The position numbers and the translations under genes are program-made. A stretch of 64,000 bases of DNA from Marinobacter denitrificans (GTDB taxonomy: Bacteria; Pseudomonadota; Gammaproteobacteria; Pseudomonadales; Oleiphilaceae), in the NCBI RefSeq assembly GCF_008795955.1, contig NZ_VMHN01000001.1, forward strand, positions 496,001 to 560,000, given 5' to 3'. Below the pieces are notes generated by a model. That model ran no database searches. It was not told the DNA's origin and was given only the letters and a program-made list of their open reading frames with translations. Of this stretch, positions 1 to 8,274 are shown in pieces (the stretch's first letter is position 1; each line of letters starts with the position of its first letter).

Positions 1-2
1 AG

Positions 3-311
3 ATCCATGTACACATGAAACCCGGGTTCGTGTCCTTCTTCGCGTTCATGTTTGCTTTGGGTGTGGGTGCACTGTGGGAGATTTTCGAATTCACCATGGA
101 TTCCGTATTCGGCATGAACATGCAAAAACCCATGCTGGGTGATCCATCGGGGCTCACAGACACCATGTGGGATCTGGTCGTCGATGCCGTCGGTGCCCTG
201 ATAATTTCAGTGTTGGGTTGGCGTTATCTCAAAAATCCGGAGCAGAAATCGTTCCTGGAGCGCTGGATCGACTCATTTATCAAGCGCAATCCCAGGTTCT
301 TCAAGCAGTAA
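3..311 (+). CDS. DUF2238/YjdF-like membrane protein, 3' end only
   Basis: The reading frame is open to the left edge (codons run in frame from base 3), so only the C-terminal ~102 residues are present and the Met at base 15 is probably internal. Two hydrophobic segments are visible, one around F-F-A-F-M-F-A-L-G and one around D-A-V-G-A-L-I-I-S-V-L-G, with the conserved G-A-L-W-E-I-F-E-F and T-M-W-D-L motifs typical of DUF2238 inner-membrane proteins. The tail is basic and cytoplasmic-looking. No substrate or reaction is established for this family. The next gene is convergent, 17 nt away. Confidence 0.7.
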   Translation: MHVHMKPGFVSFFAFMFALGVGALWEIFEFTMDSVFGMNMQKPMLGDPSGLTDTMWDLVVDAVGALIISVLGWRYLKNPEQKSFLERWIDSFIKRNPRFFKQ

Positions 312-328
312 AAGCAAACGCGACCAAC

Positions 329-652
329 TCAGCCAAAGTAGTTCTCAATCCAGTCAAACAGCGTTCCTGCATCGACGTCGGAAAACGCCATCTGTTTGAA
401 ATCGTCGCCCACCTCGTCGTCGATGGTCACAAACTGGTAGAGCAACAGGCCCGGCTGCTCATCATGCAGGATGAGCGTTATGCGCCGACGGGTCCGCAGA
501 CAGTCGATGGTCATCACATCCGCAGGTATACCGGCGTCACGCATGCCACGGCGCACTTCCACCACCGGGTTGATGTGCTGGTGTGTCGCCTGTATCCGGG
601 CGTGAGCGTCGCTCGCCATGTCGGACAGGGCTTTGAGGGGGTCTTCTGACAT
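329..652 (-). CDS. Hypothetical cytoplasmic protein
   Basis: A 107-residue soluble protein starting M-S-E-D-P-L. I do not recognise the family. A TTG three codons upstream (661) is possible, but an AGGAG lies only 4 nt before it and 13 nt before the ATG, so the ATG is preferred. There is no signal peptide or membrane segment. The C-terminal half is acidic (D-D-E-V-G-D-D) and ends in D-W-I-E-N-Y-F-G. The start follows the stop of the upstream gene on the same strand within 2 nt, so the two are translationally close and probably one operon. Function unknown. Confidence 0.6.
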   Translation of the reverse strand: MSEDPLKALSDMASDAHARIQATHQHINPVVEVRRGMRDAGIPADVMTIDCLRTRRRITLILHDEQPGLLLYQFVTIDDEVGDDFKQMAFSDVDAGTLFDWIENYFG

Positions 653-653
653 A

Positions 654-1028
654 TTATTCAACCACTCCTGATCGGGGAACCAGACAGTTCATCGCAGTAA
701 TGGAAAGATCCCGAAACGCCGCCTCCGAGTCAATGACACTCGGGAACCTGTCATCGAGCGTACGGCGGCATGACGATGTCCGGGCTTCACTTTCGGCAAC
801 GCAGTTCGAATGGGCCTCCGTGCCAGGGCGTTGACCGATTGCATCCTCACAGAAAGCAGGAATCCGGGCAACCAGCCAGTCCACAGTAACACTCCGCTCC
901 ACCGGATTGGCCGACAGGTTGGTAAAGCGACCGGCCTCAACCGGCTCGGGGCGTTCCCGGGTTTGCTCCCAGACAACGAACAGCAGGGCTGCGGATACCA
1001 ATACAACTGTGACCTTGGGAAACTTCAT
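654..1028 (-). CDS. Hypothetical membrane-anchored periplasmic protein
   Basis: A 124-residue protein with an N-terminal hydrophobic anchor (about residues 5-20, V-T-V-V-L-V-S-A-A-L-L-F-V-V-W) and a periplasmic-looking remainder. Four cysteines are spread through it (F-C-E-D, S-N-C-V-A, S-S-C-R-R, M-N-C-L), which could form two disulfides. The frame is open further upstream, but the ATG at 1028 has an AAGG-type ribosome site and precedes the hydrophobic segment directly; an ATG five codons earlier (1043) is the alternative. It is tightly coupled to the downstream 107-aa gene. Not recognised. Confidence 0.55.
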   Translation of the reverse strand: MKFPKVTVVLVSAALLFVVWEQTRERPEPVEAGRFTNLSANPVERSVTVDWLVARIPAFCEDAIGQRPGTEAHSNCVAESEARTSSCRRTLDDRFPSVIDSEAAFRDLSITAMNCLVPRSGVVE

Positions 1029-1180
1029 GGGCGCCTTGTCCATCCGGTGAAACAGGCATGGGATGATAAACGTTGAGGAATGTGCTGTCTCGGTTTGCGC
1101 GGCTATACTGACGGGGATTTTCCTCTCAGGGCTGTTCATGGACACAGGCCCTACCAACCCAATAACAAGGAGTTTGGATC

Positions 1181-1750
1181 ATGACCATACTGATCGTTGG
1201 CCTGGTTCTGTTTCTCGGAGTGCACTCTCTGTCCATTATCAACGAACCGCTGCGCAATCGCCTGCAGGCCTCTATGGGCGAGGCCGCGTTCAAGGGGCTT
1301 TATTCCGTTGTCTCCCTGATCGGCCTGGTGTTGATCATCTGGGGTTACGGCGCTGCCCGCATGGATCCGACCGTGATCTACACGCCACCAGGGTGGCTAC
1401 GGCACCTTGCCATGTTGCTATTGGTTCCGGTTTTTCCGCTACTCTTCGCTACCTATTTTCCCGGCAAGATCAAGGCAAAACTCGGGCACCCGATGCTGGC
1501 AGCAGGAAAACTCTGGGCACTGGCTCACTTGCTTGCCAACGGCATGCTGCATGACCTGCTGCTGTTCGGCTCTTTCCTGGCATGGGCGGTGGCGGACCGG
1601 ATTTCCATGAAGCGCCGAACCCAGCGGCCAATTCCCACGCTACCTGCTAGCAAGGCTAATGACGCCATTGCGGTTGTCGGCGGCCTTGCGGTGTATGTGG
1701 TATTCGTACTCTGGGCCCATCAGTGGCTCTTTGGTGTTGCGCCTGTCTGA
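1181..1750 (+). CDS. nnrU: NnrU family membrane protein
   Basis: A 189-residue multi-pass inner-membrane protein. Family signatures include F-L-G-V-H-S at residues 11-16, G-L-Y-S-V-V-S-L-I-G, W-G-Y-G, P-P-G-W-L-R-H, H-P-M-L...K-L-W-A-L-A-H-L-L-A-N-G and L-F-G-S-F-L-A-W-A. NnrU was first linked to expression of denitrification genes, and related proteins (isomerase Z) reduce and isomerise carotenoid precursors, so the biochemical role is not settled. AAGGAG lies 8 nt before the ATG. The TetR gene starts 15 nt after its stop and may be co-transcribed. The window also carries nirK at 34-35.5 kb, in keeping with a nitrogen-oxide link. Confidence 0.85.
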   Translation: MTILIVGLVLFLGVHSLSIINEPLRNRLQASMGEAAFKGLYSVVSLIGLVLIIWGYGAARMDPTVIYTPPGWLRHLAMLLLVPVFPLLFATYFPGKIKAKLGHPMLAAGKLWALAHLLANGMLHDLLLFGSFLAWAVADRISMKRRTQRPIPTLPASKANDAIAVVGGLAVYVVFVLWAHQWLFGVAPV

Positions 1751-1765
1751 CCTACGGAGACTTTA

Positions 1766-2383
1766 ATGCTGCAAGAGACCTTCGAACGGGTGCTGCCAGG
1801 GGCCCGCAAATCCACCAAGCGTCACATTCTCCAATGCGCGCTGGAGTGCTTCCTGGAAAACGGTCTTGAATCCACAACCATCGATACCATCCGGCAGCGG
1901 TCCGATACCAGCGTGGGGACCATCTACCACCACTTCGGCAACAAGGAAGGGCTGGTGGCTGCGCTTTTCTTTACTGCCCTGGACGACCACAAGGCGGTTA
2001 TGTGGCCAGAACTGGAGCGTGCGAGTACGCCCAAAACAGTCATCGAAGGGCTTGTGCACGGTTACATACATTGGGTCACCCGACAGCCTGAACTGGCCCG
2101 CTTTATGTTTCTCGCCCGTGCCAGCGTGGCGGCCGGTCCGTTCAGCGAGGAACTGGCCACACGAAACCGCGAGCAATACAGCTTCCTGCACAAGTGGCTG
2201 GCTGAAGGCGTGAAGATTGGCGACATCCGCTCACTGCCAAAAGAAACCTATCCCTCTTTGCTATTCGGGCCGGCTGAGAATTATTGCCGGGCGTGGCTGT
2301 CTGGCCGGGTGCCAACACCCCCGAGTGATCATGCTTCCGTGTTTGCCGAAAGCGCCTGGTGGTCGCTGGCGCATATAAATTAG
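1766..2383 (+). CDS. TetR/AcrR family transcriptional regulator
   Basis: A 205-residue one-component repressor. The N-terminal helix-turn-helix spans about residues 16-62 (R-H-I-L-Q-C-A, T-T-I-D-T-I-R, S-V-G-T-I-Y-H-H-F-G-N-K-E). The rest is a helical ligand-binding and dimerisation domain that I cannot assign to a ligand. GGAG is placed 7 nt before the ATG. A perfect 15-bp inverted repeat begins on its own stop codon and precedes two thioesterase-like genes. This suggests that it represses those genes and perhaps senses an acyl-CoA or related compound. That is inferred from position only. Confidence 0.9.
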   Translation: MLQETFERVLPGARKSTKRHILQCALECFLENGLESTTIDTIRQRSDTSVGTIYHHFGNKEGLVAALFFTALDDHKAVMWPELERASTPKTVIEGLVHGYIHWVTRQPELARFMFLARASVAAGPFSEELATRNREQYSFLHKWLAEGVKIGDIRSLPKETYPSLLFGPAENYCRAWLSGRVPTPPSDHASVFAESAWWSLAHIN

Positions 2384-2395
2384 AATATTATTCTA
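2381..2395. promoter_or_regulatory. Candidate TetR operator (inverted repeat)
   Basis: TAGAAT-ATT-ATTCTA is a perfect 6+3+6 inverted repeat. It starts on the tetR stop codon, 68 nt before the first thioesterase-like gene. An 8-bp palindrome TTCTAGAA overlaps its right half (2391-2398). Size and position fit a TetR operator; binding is inferred. Confidence 0.5.
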
Positions 2396-2462
2396 GAAAT
2401 AAGTTCTGCTTTTTGGCATAGTTTTCTGGTAGGCCCTTATCTCACTATCAGGAAGCAATGCC

Positions 2463-2918
2463 ATGGACATCATCCGCCTGTACAAACGCATGAACCGCTT
2501 ACCAATGGGGAAAACCCTGTTCAGCCGAGCGGTTTGCCAGAGCGCTCCCTATTTCTCCAGCATTTCACCCCATGTCGAATCTCTTGAGCCGGGTCGCTGT
2601 GTGGTCACCATGAAAAAGCGCCGCAAAGTCACAAACCACCTGAAGACCGTGCACGCCATCGCCATGTGCAACATGGCTGAGCTCGCAGGCGGGCTGATGA
2701 CGGACGCGTCGATTCCCCAAGGAGCTCGCTGGATTCCATCCGGTATGTCAGTGAAGTATCTGAAAAAAGCCAAAACCGATCTGACTGCTACTGCAGATGG
2801 TTCTCAACTTGACTGGTCGCAGGATGGGACGGTTCAGGTACCGGTATCGGTTAATGACAAGTCCGGCCAACAGGTGTTCCACGCTCTCATCGACATGAAC
2901 ATCAAGCACGCGAAATGA
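2463..2918 (+). CDS. DUF4442-type hotdog-fold thioesterase-like protein
   Basis: A 151-residue protein with the DUF4442 hotdog pattern: S-I-S-P-H-V-E-S-L-E-P-G-R near residues 33-45, K-K-R-R-K-V-T-N-H-L-K-T-V-H-A-I-A-M-C-N-M-A-E-L-A in two stretches around residues 51-75, and a C-terminal strand ending V-F-H-A-L-I-D-M-N-I. The central N-H-L...H-A-I-A...A-E-L segment matches the active-site helix of hotdog thioesterases. It probably hydrolyses acyl-CoA in the cytoplasm; the substrate is unknown. It precedes a second, PaaI-like hotdog gene by 31 nt, and both lie behind the TetR palindrome. Confidence 0.75.
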   Translation: MDIIRLYKRMNRLPMGKTLFSRAVCQSAPYFSSISPHVESLEPGRCVVTMKKRRKVTNHLKTVHAIAMCNMAELAGGLMTDASIPQGARWIPSGMSVKYLKKAKTDLTATADGSQLDWSQDGTVQVPVSVNDKSGQQVFHALIDMNIKHAK

Positions 2919-2949
2919 AGCGGGACATTACCGAACTGAGGACATAGTG

Positions 2950-3354
2950 ATGAGTGAACTATTCGACTTCGGAAAAACCATACTCCAGCAACAACCATTC
3001 AGCGTCCTTCTGGGCACGGAACTCAAGGCCTTTGAACCCGGGAAAGCGGAGTTGGCCATTACCGTCAGGGAGGAGCTGAAACAGCAGCATGGATTTGTCC
3101 ACGGCGGAGTCGTCAGTTACCTGGCGGACAACGCGCTAACCTACGCGGGCGGCTCGGTGCTGGGCGATTCGGTTACCTCAGAATACAAGATCAACTACCT
3201 GCGGCCCGCGTTGGGCCAGATGCTGATAGCCAGAGCGACCGTGATTTCAGCCGGCAGGAAACAGGCCGTGTGCAACTGCCAGGTCGTGGCCATCAACGAC
3301 GGTGAAGAACGGGTTGTTGCTGTCGCCCAGGGGACGATTACCAAAGTAGATTAA
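2950..3354 (+). CDS. PaaI family thioesterase
   Basis: A 134-residue hotdog-fold protein. The diagnostic segment is Q-Q-H-G-F-V-H-G-G-V-V-S-Y-L-A-D-N-A, the H-G-G...D/E active-site helix of PaaI/YdiI thioesterases, followed by V-T-S-E-Y-K-I-N-Y-L-R-P-A. It should hydrolyse aromatic or aliphatic acyl-CoA. GAGGA sits 7 nt before the ATG at 2950, favouring it over the GTG at 2947. It forms a likely operon with the preceding DUF4442 gene, and its stop overlaps the convergent PPOX gene by 4 nt. Confidence 0.85.
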   Translation: MSELFDFGKTILQQQPFSVLLGTELKAFEPGKAELAITVREELKQQHGFVHGGVVSYLADNALTYAGGSVLGDSVTSEYKINYLRPALGQMLIARATVISAGRKQAVCNCQVVAINDGEERVVAVAQGTITKVD

Positions 3355-3947
3355 GTGCCTGCCGGAAGCGTTCCGTGCCATATCGGCAGGTCCATATCTT
3401 CCGGATCGTCGTTGGGGCCACCGGTGCGGCTCTTGAAGGCGCCCTCCTCAATCGGCACCCGGAACAGCGCTGTTGCCTTCCGCTCCTTTGCGTTCGGGGC
3501 GCGCACCTGATCCCAGCGCCCCGGCTCCAGCTGGTCGATGATAGCCCGGAACGCGGCGTCGAATTCGCCGTCATCCGTAACCTGCGAAGCCCTGCCAAAC
3601 AGCACCAGCGACTCATAGTTAGCGCTGTGGTGGAAGGCGGACTTGGTCATCACCCACTCGTTCGTCACCGCAAACGAAATGCAGATCAATGCCCCTGAAG
3701 CCAGGCGCTGCGACATGCGTCCCCCGTTGAGGGTGTGGAGGTACACATCGTCGCCCAGCCGCCAGACCGTCAATGGGACGATCCGCGGCTCCCCGTCTTC
3801 AACAAACGCCACATGGGCTGTCTTCAGGCGGTCAATGAGTGCATAGGCCGGCTCTCGCTCGTAGCTCGCCCTCTGAGCGGCACGTTTGACCTGGCTGCGG
3901 GGGCAACAGGTCAAAGGAGAGGGCTCGGGCGTGTTCGTCAGTGTCAT
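3351..3947 (-). CDS. Pyridoxamine 5'-phosphate oxidase family (FMN-binding) protein
   Basis: A 198-residue split-barrel flavoprotein. The region R-A-S-Y-E-R-E-P-A-Y-A-L-I-D through A-H-V-A-F-V-E-D-G-E-P-R-I-V-P-L-T, V-Y-L-H-T, and S-A-F-H-H-S-A-N-Y-E-S-L-V-L-F-G matches the PPOX-type flavin-nucleotide-binding (NimA-like) group. The frame extends upstream, but the ATG at 3947 has GAAGGAAG just ahead of it. It is divergent from a MocR regulator with 109 nt between the starts; MocR proteins often control a divergent neighbour. The true substrate is unknown. Confidence 0.8.
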   Translation of the reverse strand: MTLTNTPEPSPLTCCPRSQVKRAAQRASYEREPAYALIDRLKTAHVAFVEDGEPRIVPLTVWRLGDDVYLHTLNGGRMSQRLASGALICISFAVTNEWVMTKSAFHHSANYESLVLFGRASQVTDDGEFDAAFRAIIDQLEPGRWDQVRAPNAKERKATALFRVPIEEGAFKSRTGGPNDDPEDMDLPIWHGTLPAGT

Positions 3948-4005
3948 CTGGTCTTCCTTCAATAATCTGTGGTTCACAAAAAGTACCCTTCTATTGAATG
4001 ACACC

Positions 4006-4020
4006 TCTGATACCATCAGA
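4006..4020. promoter_or_regulatory. Candidate operator in the PPOX/MocR divergent promoter
   Basis: TCTGAT-ACC-ATCAGA is a perfect 6+3+6 inverted repeat lying 36 nt before the MocR GTG and 58 nt before the divergent PPOX ATG. It is the only clear palindrome in the intergenic region. MocR regulators more often use direct repeats, so the assignment is tentative. Confidence 0.4.
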
Positions 4021-4056
4021 AGATCCAGATTATAAATTTCTATAGGACCAGTTGAT

Positions 4057-5487
4057 GTGATCGACGATATCCGGCTGGAGGGTTCAGCACCCCTGCAGCA
4101 ACAGCTGTACCAGCAACTCTCCCAGCGCATTCTCAGGCAGCGCTATCTTCCCGGAAGTCGCCTTCCCTCAAGCCGCCAGATGGCCGCAGACCTGGGCATC
4201 AGCCGGAATACCGTCAACGCGGTCTATGATCAGCTCAAAGCCGAAGGATTCCTGCAGAGCCGTGCCGGCAAAGGTGTGTTTGTGCATCAAGACATCGCAG
4301 CCGCAGTAACGCCGTCAGGTCCCGGGCTGGAGCAGGCCATCCGCACCACCGCTGACTTGCCACCACTGCCCGTGCCTGCCCCCACCAACATAAGAACAGC
4401 CGAAGACGCCAACCTGCCCTTCCAGCCAGGCCTGCCCGACCTGGATGCATTTCCGATCAGAAGCTGGAACCGGATCCTTCATCATCAGGAGAGCCGCCGC
4501 GCACTCAGGGGGTATGACAGCATCCAGGGGTATCTTCCTTTGCGCCGGGCGATTGCGGATTACCTGCGAACCTCCCGCGGGGTGCGTTGTGAAGAGCATC
4601 AGGTCATAATCACCAACGGTGCACAGCAGGCCCTGTCACTCATTGCCGACGTCTTCCTGCAGGCCGGGGACAGGGTATTCTGCGAGAACCCCGGCTACCG
4701 CGGAGCCCGTTATGCCATGGGCCGCTACGGTAACCCATTGGTGCCCGTCCCCCTCAGGAACCAGGTACTGGATGTCGGTGCTCTGGAGGCTCTTGGGCCG
4801 GCGAAGCTGCTGTCCTGCACGCCCACACACCAGTACCCCATGGGTGGCGTGCTTGACCTTTCCCAGCGCATGGCCCTGGTTCAGTGGGCACAACGCAACG
4901 AGTGCTGGATCATCGAGGATGACTACGACAGCGAATTCCACTTCTACCACAAGCCCTTCGCCGCTATTCAGGGCATGTTCGACAACGCCCCCGTGCTCTA
5001 TGTGGGCAGTTTCAGCAAAACTCTGATGCCCGCTCTGCGAACAGGTTACCTGGTGGTCCCGGAGCCCGTCATAGAGCCAATACTCAGTGCCAAGCGAGTC
5101 AGCGGTGGCGAAACGCCGCTGCTCGCCCAGGCAACCATTGCCGAATTTATAGACAGCGGCCAGTTTGGCAGACACCTACGTCGCATGCGCCAGCTCTACC
5201 AGAACAAATGGAAACGATTCCAGCAAAAAGTGACGGAAGAGCTTGCTGGACGGGTGCATCCGGTAGCCGAAAGTGCAGGCATGCACCTGGTGCTGGAAGG
5301 GACTTTTGACGACCTGGCCGTGAGCCAGTGGCTGCAAACCCGCGGTTTCGGTAGCACGCCACTCAGCGCCCACTTCATCGGGAAGCAGGTCCAGACAGGC
5401 CTGGTTATGGGATTTGCCAGTGCCAGCGAGCGGCAGATGGATGAGTGCGTGATTGCATTGAAAGCGGGCCTGGCGTCGGTGCCATGA
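4057..5487 (+). CDS. MocR-type regulator (GntR HTH fused to aminotransferase domain)
   Basis: A 476-residue fusion. Residues ~7-75 form a GntR winged helix (P-L-Q-Q-Q-L-Y-Q-Q-L, L-P-S-S-R-Q-M-A-A-D-L-G-I-S-R-N-T-V). Residues ~110-470 form a fold-type I aminotransferase domain with PLP lysine K321 in V-G-S-F-S-K-T and the T-N-G-A-Q-Q-A-L motif. Start is GTG; AGGA lies 9 nt before it. MocR/PdxR proteins sense PLP or amino-acid aldimines and usually activate vitamin B6, GABA or taurine genes. The divergent gene here is a PPOX-family flavoprotein, so that is the likeliest target. Confidence 0.92.
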   Translation: MIDDIRLEGSAPLQQQLYQQLSQRILRQRYLPGSRLPSSRQMAADLGISRNTVNAVYDQLKAEGFLQSRAGKGVFVHQDIAAAVTPSGPGLEQAIRTTADLPPLPVPAPTNIRTAEDANLPFQPGLPDLDAFPIRSWNRILHHQESRRALRGYDSIQGYLPLRRAIADYLRTSRGVRCEEHQVIITNGAQQALSLIADVFLQAGDRVFCENPGYRGARYAMGRYGNPLVPVPLRNQVLDVGALEALGPAKLLSCTPTHQYPMGGVLDLSQRMALVQWAQRNECWIIEDDYDSEFHFYHKPFAAIQGMFDNAPVLYVGSFSKTLMPALRTGYLVVPEPVIEPILSAKRVSGGETPLLAQATIAEFIDSGQFGRHLRRMRQLYQNKWKRFQQKVTEELAGRVHPVAESAGMHLVLEGTFDDLAVSQWLQTRGFGSTPLSAHFIGKQVQTGLVMGFASASERQMDECVIALKAGLASVP

Positions 5488-5613
5488 CCCGCAGATGAAT
5501 ATGAATAAATAGTAATTCGAAAATGTAAAGAAGAGGAATCCGCACTGCCCAGCGGGGCACCCATTCACTATCATCCCGCGCTCGCCAAACCCAAACTGAA
5601 ATGGAGTGAGTGC

Positions 5614-6351
5614 ATGAAAGGGAAAATCGGTCTGCTGTTCAGCCTGTTGCTGATATCCGGTTACGCCAACGCCGAATTGCGGATTTACACGGAACAATAC
5701 CCACCTTACAACATGACCACCAACGGTCAGCCGTTTGCCCACTCGCAGAAAGACATAACCGGACTGTGCACAGACGTACTGACCGCTGTGCTTGAGGGCG
5801 CCAAGGTGGAATACAGTATAAAACTGCGGGACTTGAGCTATGGCCTCAAGCGAACAGAACAACACTCAGACCACGGCATCTACTGCGTATCCCGAACGGC
5901 TGATCGTGACCCGGCTTTCAACTGGGTCGGCCCGTTGGCCAGCATAAAGTGGAGCCTGTTCGCCAAACCAGGATCGTCCATCGACCTGAAAAACCTTGAG
6001 CACGCCAGGAAATACAAGATTGGTGGTTACAAGGGCGATGTCATGACCACCTACCTGGCAGATAAAGGATTCAACGTGTCGGCCATCAGCAACAACGGCC
6101 TGAATGCCCGCCGCCTGGTACAGGACCAGATTGACCTATGGGTTGCAGATGGCCTGGCTGGCCCCTACCTGGCTGCCGACGCTTCAGACGTGACCGATCT
6201 CGAACAGGTTCTCGTGTTTCGGGAGACCCCGATGTACCTGGCCATCAACAAGAACACCGACCCCAAGGTTCTGAGCGCGCTGCAGAACAGCTATGAGAAG
6301 CTGGTCAGCTCCGGCGATCTGGAAACAATTTCCCGCTCCTACGGCTTCTGA
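5614..6351 (+). CDS. Periplasmic substrate-binding protein (amino-acid type, SBP_bac_3)
   Basis: A 245-residue secreted protein with a clear signal peptide cleaved after A-N-A at residue 20. The mature part starts E-L-R-I-Y-T-E-Q-Y-P-P-Y-N and follows the family-3 binding-protein pattern (D-I-T-G-L-C-T-D-V-L, D-L-W-V-A-D-G, A-I-N-K-N-T-D). No permease or ATPase genes adjoin it, so it may be one of the orphan, often DUF-like binding proteins of marine gammaproteobacteria rather than a working ABC component. GGAG sits 7 nt before the ATG. Ligand unknown. Confidence 0.8.
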   Translation: MKGKIGLLFSLLLISGYANAELRIYTEQYPPYNMTTNGQPFAHSQKDITGLCTDVLTAVLEGAKVEYSIKLRDLSYGLKRTEQHSDHGIYCVSRTADRDPAFNWVGPLASIKWSLFAKPGSSIDLKNLEHARKYKIGGYKGDVMTTYLADKGFNVSAISNNGLNARRLVQDQIDLWVADGLAGPYLAADASDVTDLEQVLVFRETPMYLAINKNTDPKVLSALQNSYEKLVSSGDLETISRSYGF

Positions 6352-6361
6352 TCACCATAAA

Positions 6362-6385
6362 GGGCTCTTCCCACGGGAGGAGCCC
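6362..6385 (+). terminator. Hairpin after the binding-protein gene
   Basis: GGGCTC...GAGCCC pair at the ends of a 24-nt hairpin that can extend through TTCCC/GGGAG to about 11 bp with a G-U pair. It lies 10 nt after the stop codon. There is no following T-run, so it is a weak terminator or an mRNA-stabilising hairpin. Confidence 0.4.
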
Positions 6386-6537
6386 GTCCGGAATACCCTA
6401 CAACCGTCCGGAATTCCTGCCACCTCGCCTACCAGACTCCTGAGCCAGCTTCACCAAATCAACTACTTGGAGCCCTGGCATGATAATTCCTTGGTTGTAG
6501 CTGCCGAACAATAAATCCAAGAAGGGAGCTTACAACC

Positions 6538-8274
6538 ATGAACTTTCCGTCCATTTCACGGCACGGCGGCACGGCATTGTCCGCGCTTATCCTGTCAGCG
6601 ATCCTGATAATAACGGTACAACCGGCCAGTGCCGGACAAACCCACACCTACACCCTCCCCCAACAGGGCTATAACCAGTCCCGGGCCAGGGACTACAAGG
6701 TGTATGTGCCAGACAACCTCCCCACGCCAGCGCCGATGGTGATGGCACTGCATGGCTGCAAACAGACCAATAACGACGTTCTGAACGACTGGGGACTCAC
6801 CGCAGCAGCAGACGAGTACGGCTTTATCCTGGTAGCACCGTTCATCACCAGTTACGACGGGCTTCGAAACGAAAACTGCTGGGGGTTCTGGTTCGATCAT
6901 CACCGCCATGAAGGCGCGGGTGAAGTAGAGGACCTGCACAAGATCGCCCAGGCCGTGGAAGCCGACTTCAGCGTTGACTCTAATCGTCGATTTATCACCG
7001 GGTTGTCTTCCGGCGGAGCCATGGCCACTGTTGCCTCCGTGGCACACAATGAGTACTGGGCCGCCGCAGCACCGGCTTCAGGGCTGCCGTATGGAGAAGA
7101 CTCCGCCTCTGTCTCGTTATCCGGACAGTGCCCCGGAAGCGCGACTTTCCATAGCGTATCCCGGGTAGTGTCCGACATGGAGAGCGAACTGGATGACACC
7201 TACCCTATCCCGTTAATGGTTCTACAGAACGAGAACGACTGCACCGTACTCAAGACGGCTGCTGACAATACACGAGACGCCCACCTGAAAGTCTTCGGCG
7301 ATCCAGCTTTTGATACACCCGCTGAAGCCGAAGCCTCTTCCATTGCGTGTGCGCCGTACTATCAGAATAACTACAGCTGCAAGCACACCCGCTATACCCG
7401 GGACGGCACGCTGGGCTCCCGCTCCGTTGTCGAAACCGTTTATCTGGACGGCCCCTTGTCCACCCCCAATACGCAGGACACAGACCACGGCCACTACTGG
7501 GTTGGCGGCGAGAGCGGTAACAATGGAAAATGGTCTGTCAGGGTCGGCCCCAGCTACCCCGACATCATCTGGGAATTCTTCAGTCGCAACAGCCGTGATG
7601 GTACCGCCCCGGAGGGGTTCCCTGTCATCACCCTGACTGGCGATAACCCGATGACGGTGAACATCAACACCGCCTTCACCGACCCCGGCGCCACTGGCGA
7701 GGACGCCGAAGATGGCTCCCTGACCGTGAACGCCGACTGCAGCGAGGTGGACACAGCAACCACCGGTTCCTATACCTGCACCTACTCAGCCACCGACAGC
7801 GATGGCAACACAACTACCAAGGATCGCACCGTAGAGGTCGTCGACCCCAACGCTCCTGTCGAAACCTGCGAGCAGGCAACCGCCTCACCAAATGCCCACA
7901 TTTCGGAAGGACGGGCGTACGCTGGTGGATCCTACGATCTGCGGGCACTGACGTCGGGCGATGATGTCGATATCGGCGGTTCCTTTGACACCTGGAGCAG
8001 TGTCACCCTTCACGAGGGTGAGCCAGGGCTCTGGTATGCCAGTGAGCCTGCTGCATGCAATGGCACCGGCGATGGTGGTGGTGACGGCGGTGGCGAGTTT
8101 GCCTGCCAGAACTGGAACGACACCAACCTTAACCATGACGTTGCGGGGCGGGCCTACTACGCCGGCGGTTATTTCAGCACCGGCGGTGATGACACACTGG
8201 GCGCACTTTCAGGGACCTACACCTGGGTGAAAGAAACGTCAGACGGTTTCTTCGAGGCCGGAGCCTGTAACTAG
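6538..8274 (+). CDS. Secreted PHB depolymerase-family esterase, modular
   Basis: A 578-residue exported enzyme. Residues 1-32 are a signal peptide (ending A-S-A-G). The alpha/beta-hydrolase domain follows: oxyanion region A-L-H-G-C-K-Q, lipase box G-L-S-S-G with nucleophile S157, and a late D-H-G-H-Y-W-V-G-G for the catalytic His, as in PHB depolymerase-type esterases. Residues ~363-435 form a DUF5011-like immunoglobulin domain (D-P-G-A-T...D...Y-T-C-T-Y-S-A-T-D). Two short Cys-framed repeats (C...N-x-H...G-R-A-Y...G-G) joined by a Gly-rich linker end the protein and probably bind polymer. GAAGGGAG precedes the start. Confidence 0.85.
   Translation: MNFPSISRHGGTALSALILSAILIITVQPASAGQTHTYTLPQQGYNQSRARDYKVYVPDNLPTPAPMVMALHGCKQTNNDVLNDWGLTAAADEYGFILVAPFITSYDGLRNENCWGFWFDHHRHEGAGEVEDLHKIAQAVEADFSVDSNRRFITGLSSGGAMATVASVAHNEYWAAAAPASGLPYGEDSASVSLSGQCPGSATFHSVSRVVSDMESELDDTYPIPLMVLQNENDCTVLKTAADNTRDAHLKVFGDPAFDTPAEAEASSIACAPYYQNNYSCKHTRYTRDGTLGSRSVVETVYLDGPLSTPNTQDTDHGHYWVGGESGNNGKWSVRVGPSYPDIIWEFFSRNSRDGTAPEGFPVITLTGDNPMTVNINTAFTDPGATGEDAEDGSLTVNADCSEVDTATTGSYTCTYSATDSDGNTTTKDRTVEVVDPNAPVETCEQATASPNAHISEGRAYAGGSYDLRALTSGDDVDIGGSFDTWSSVTLHEGEPGLWYASEPAACNGTGDGGGDGGGEFACQNWNDTNLNHDVAGRAYYAGGYFSTGGDDTLGALSGTYTWVKETSDGFFEAGACN

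Noticed and set aside
4636..5175. 179-residue ORF on the minus strand
   Set aside because: It is antisense to the aminotransferase domain of the MocR gene, lacks family features and has no ribosome site.
6475..6495. Sigma-54-like TGGCATGATAATTCC before the depolymerase gene
   Set aside because: The -12 GC is missing at the required spacing.
8067..8098. GGTGGTGGTGACGGCGGTGGC-like run (split here as short GGT/GGC triplets) as a DNA repeat element
   Set aside because: It only encodes the Gly/Asp linker between the two C-terminal modules of the depolymerase.
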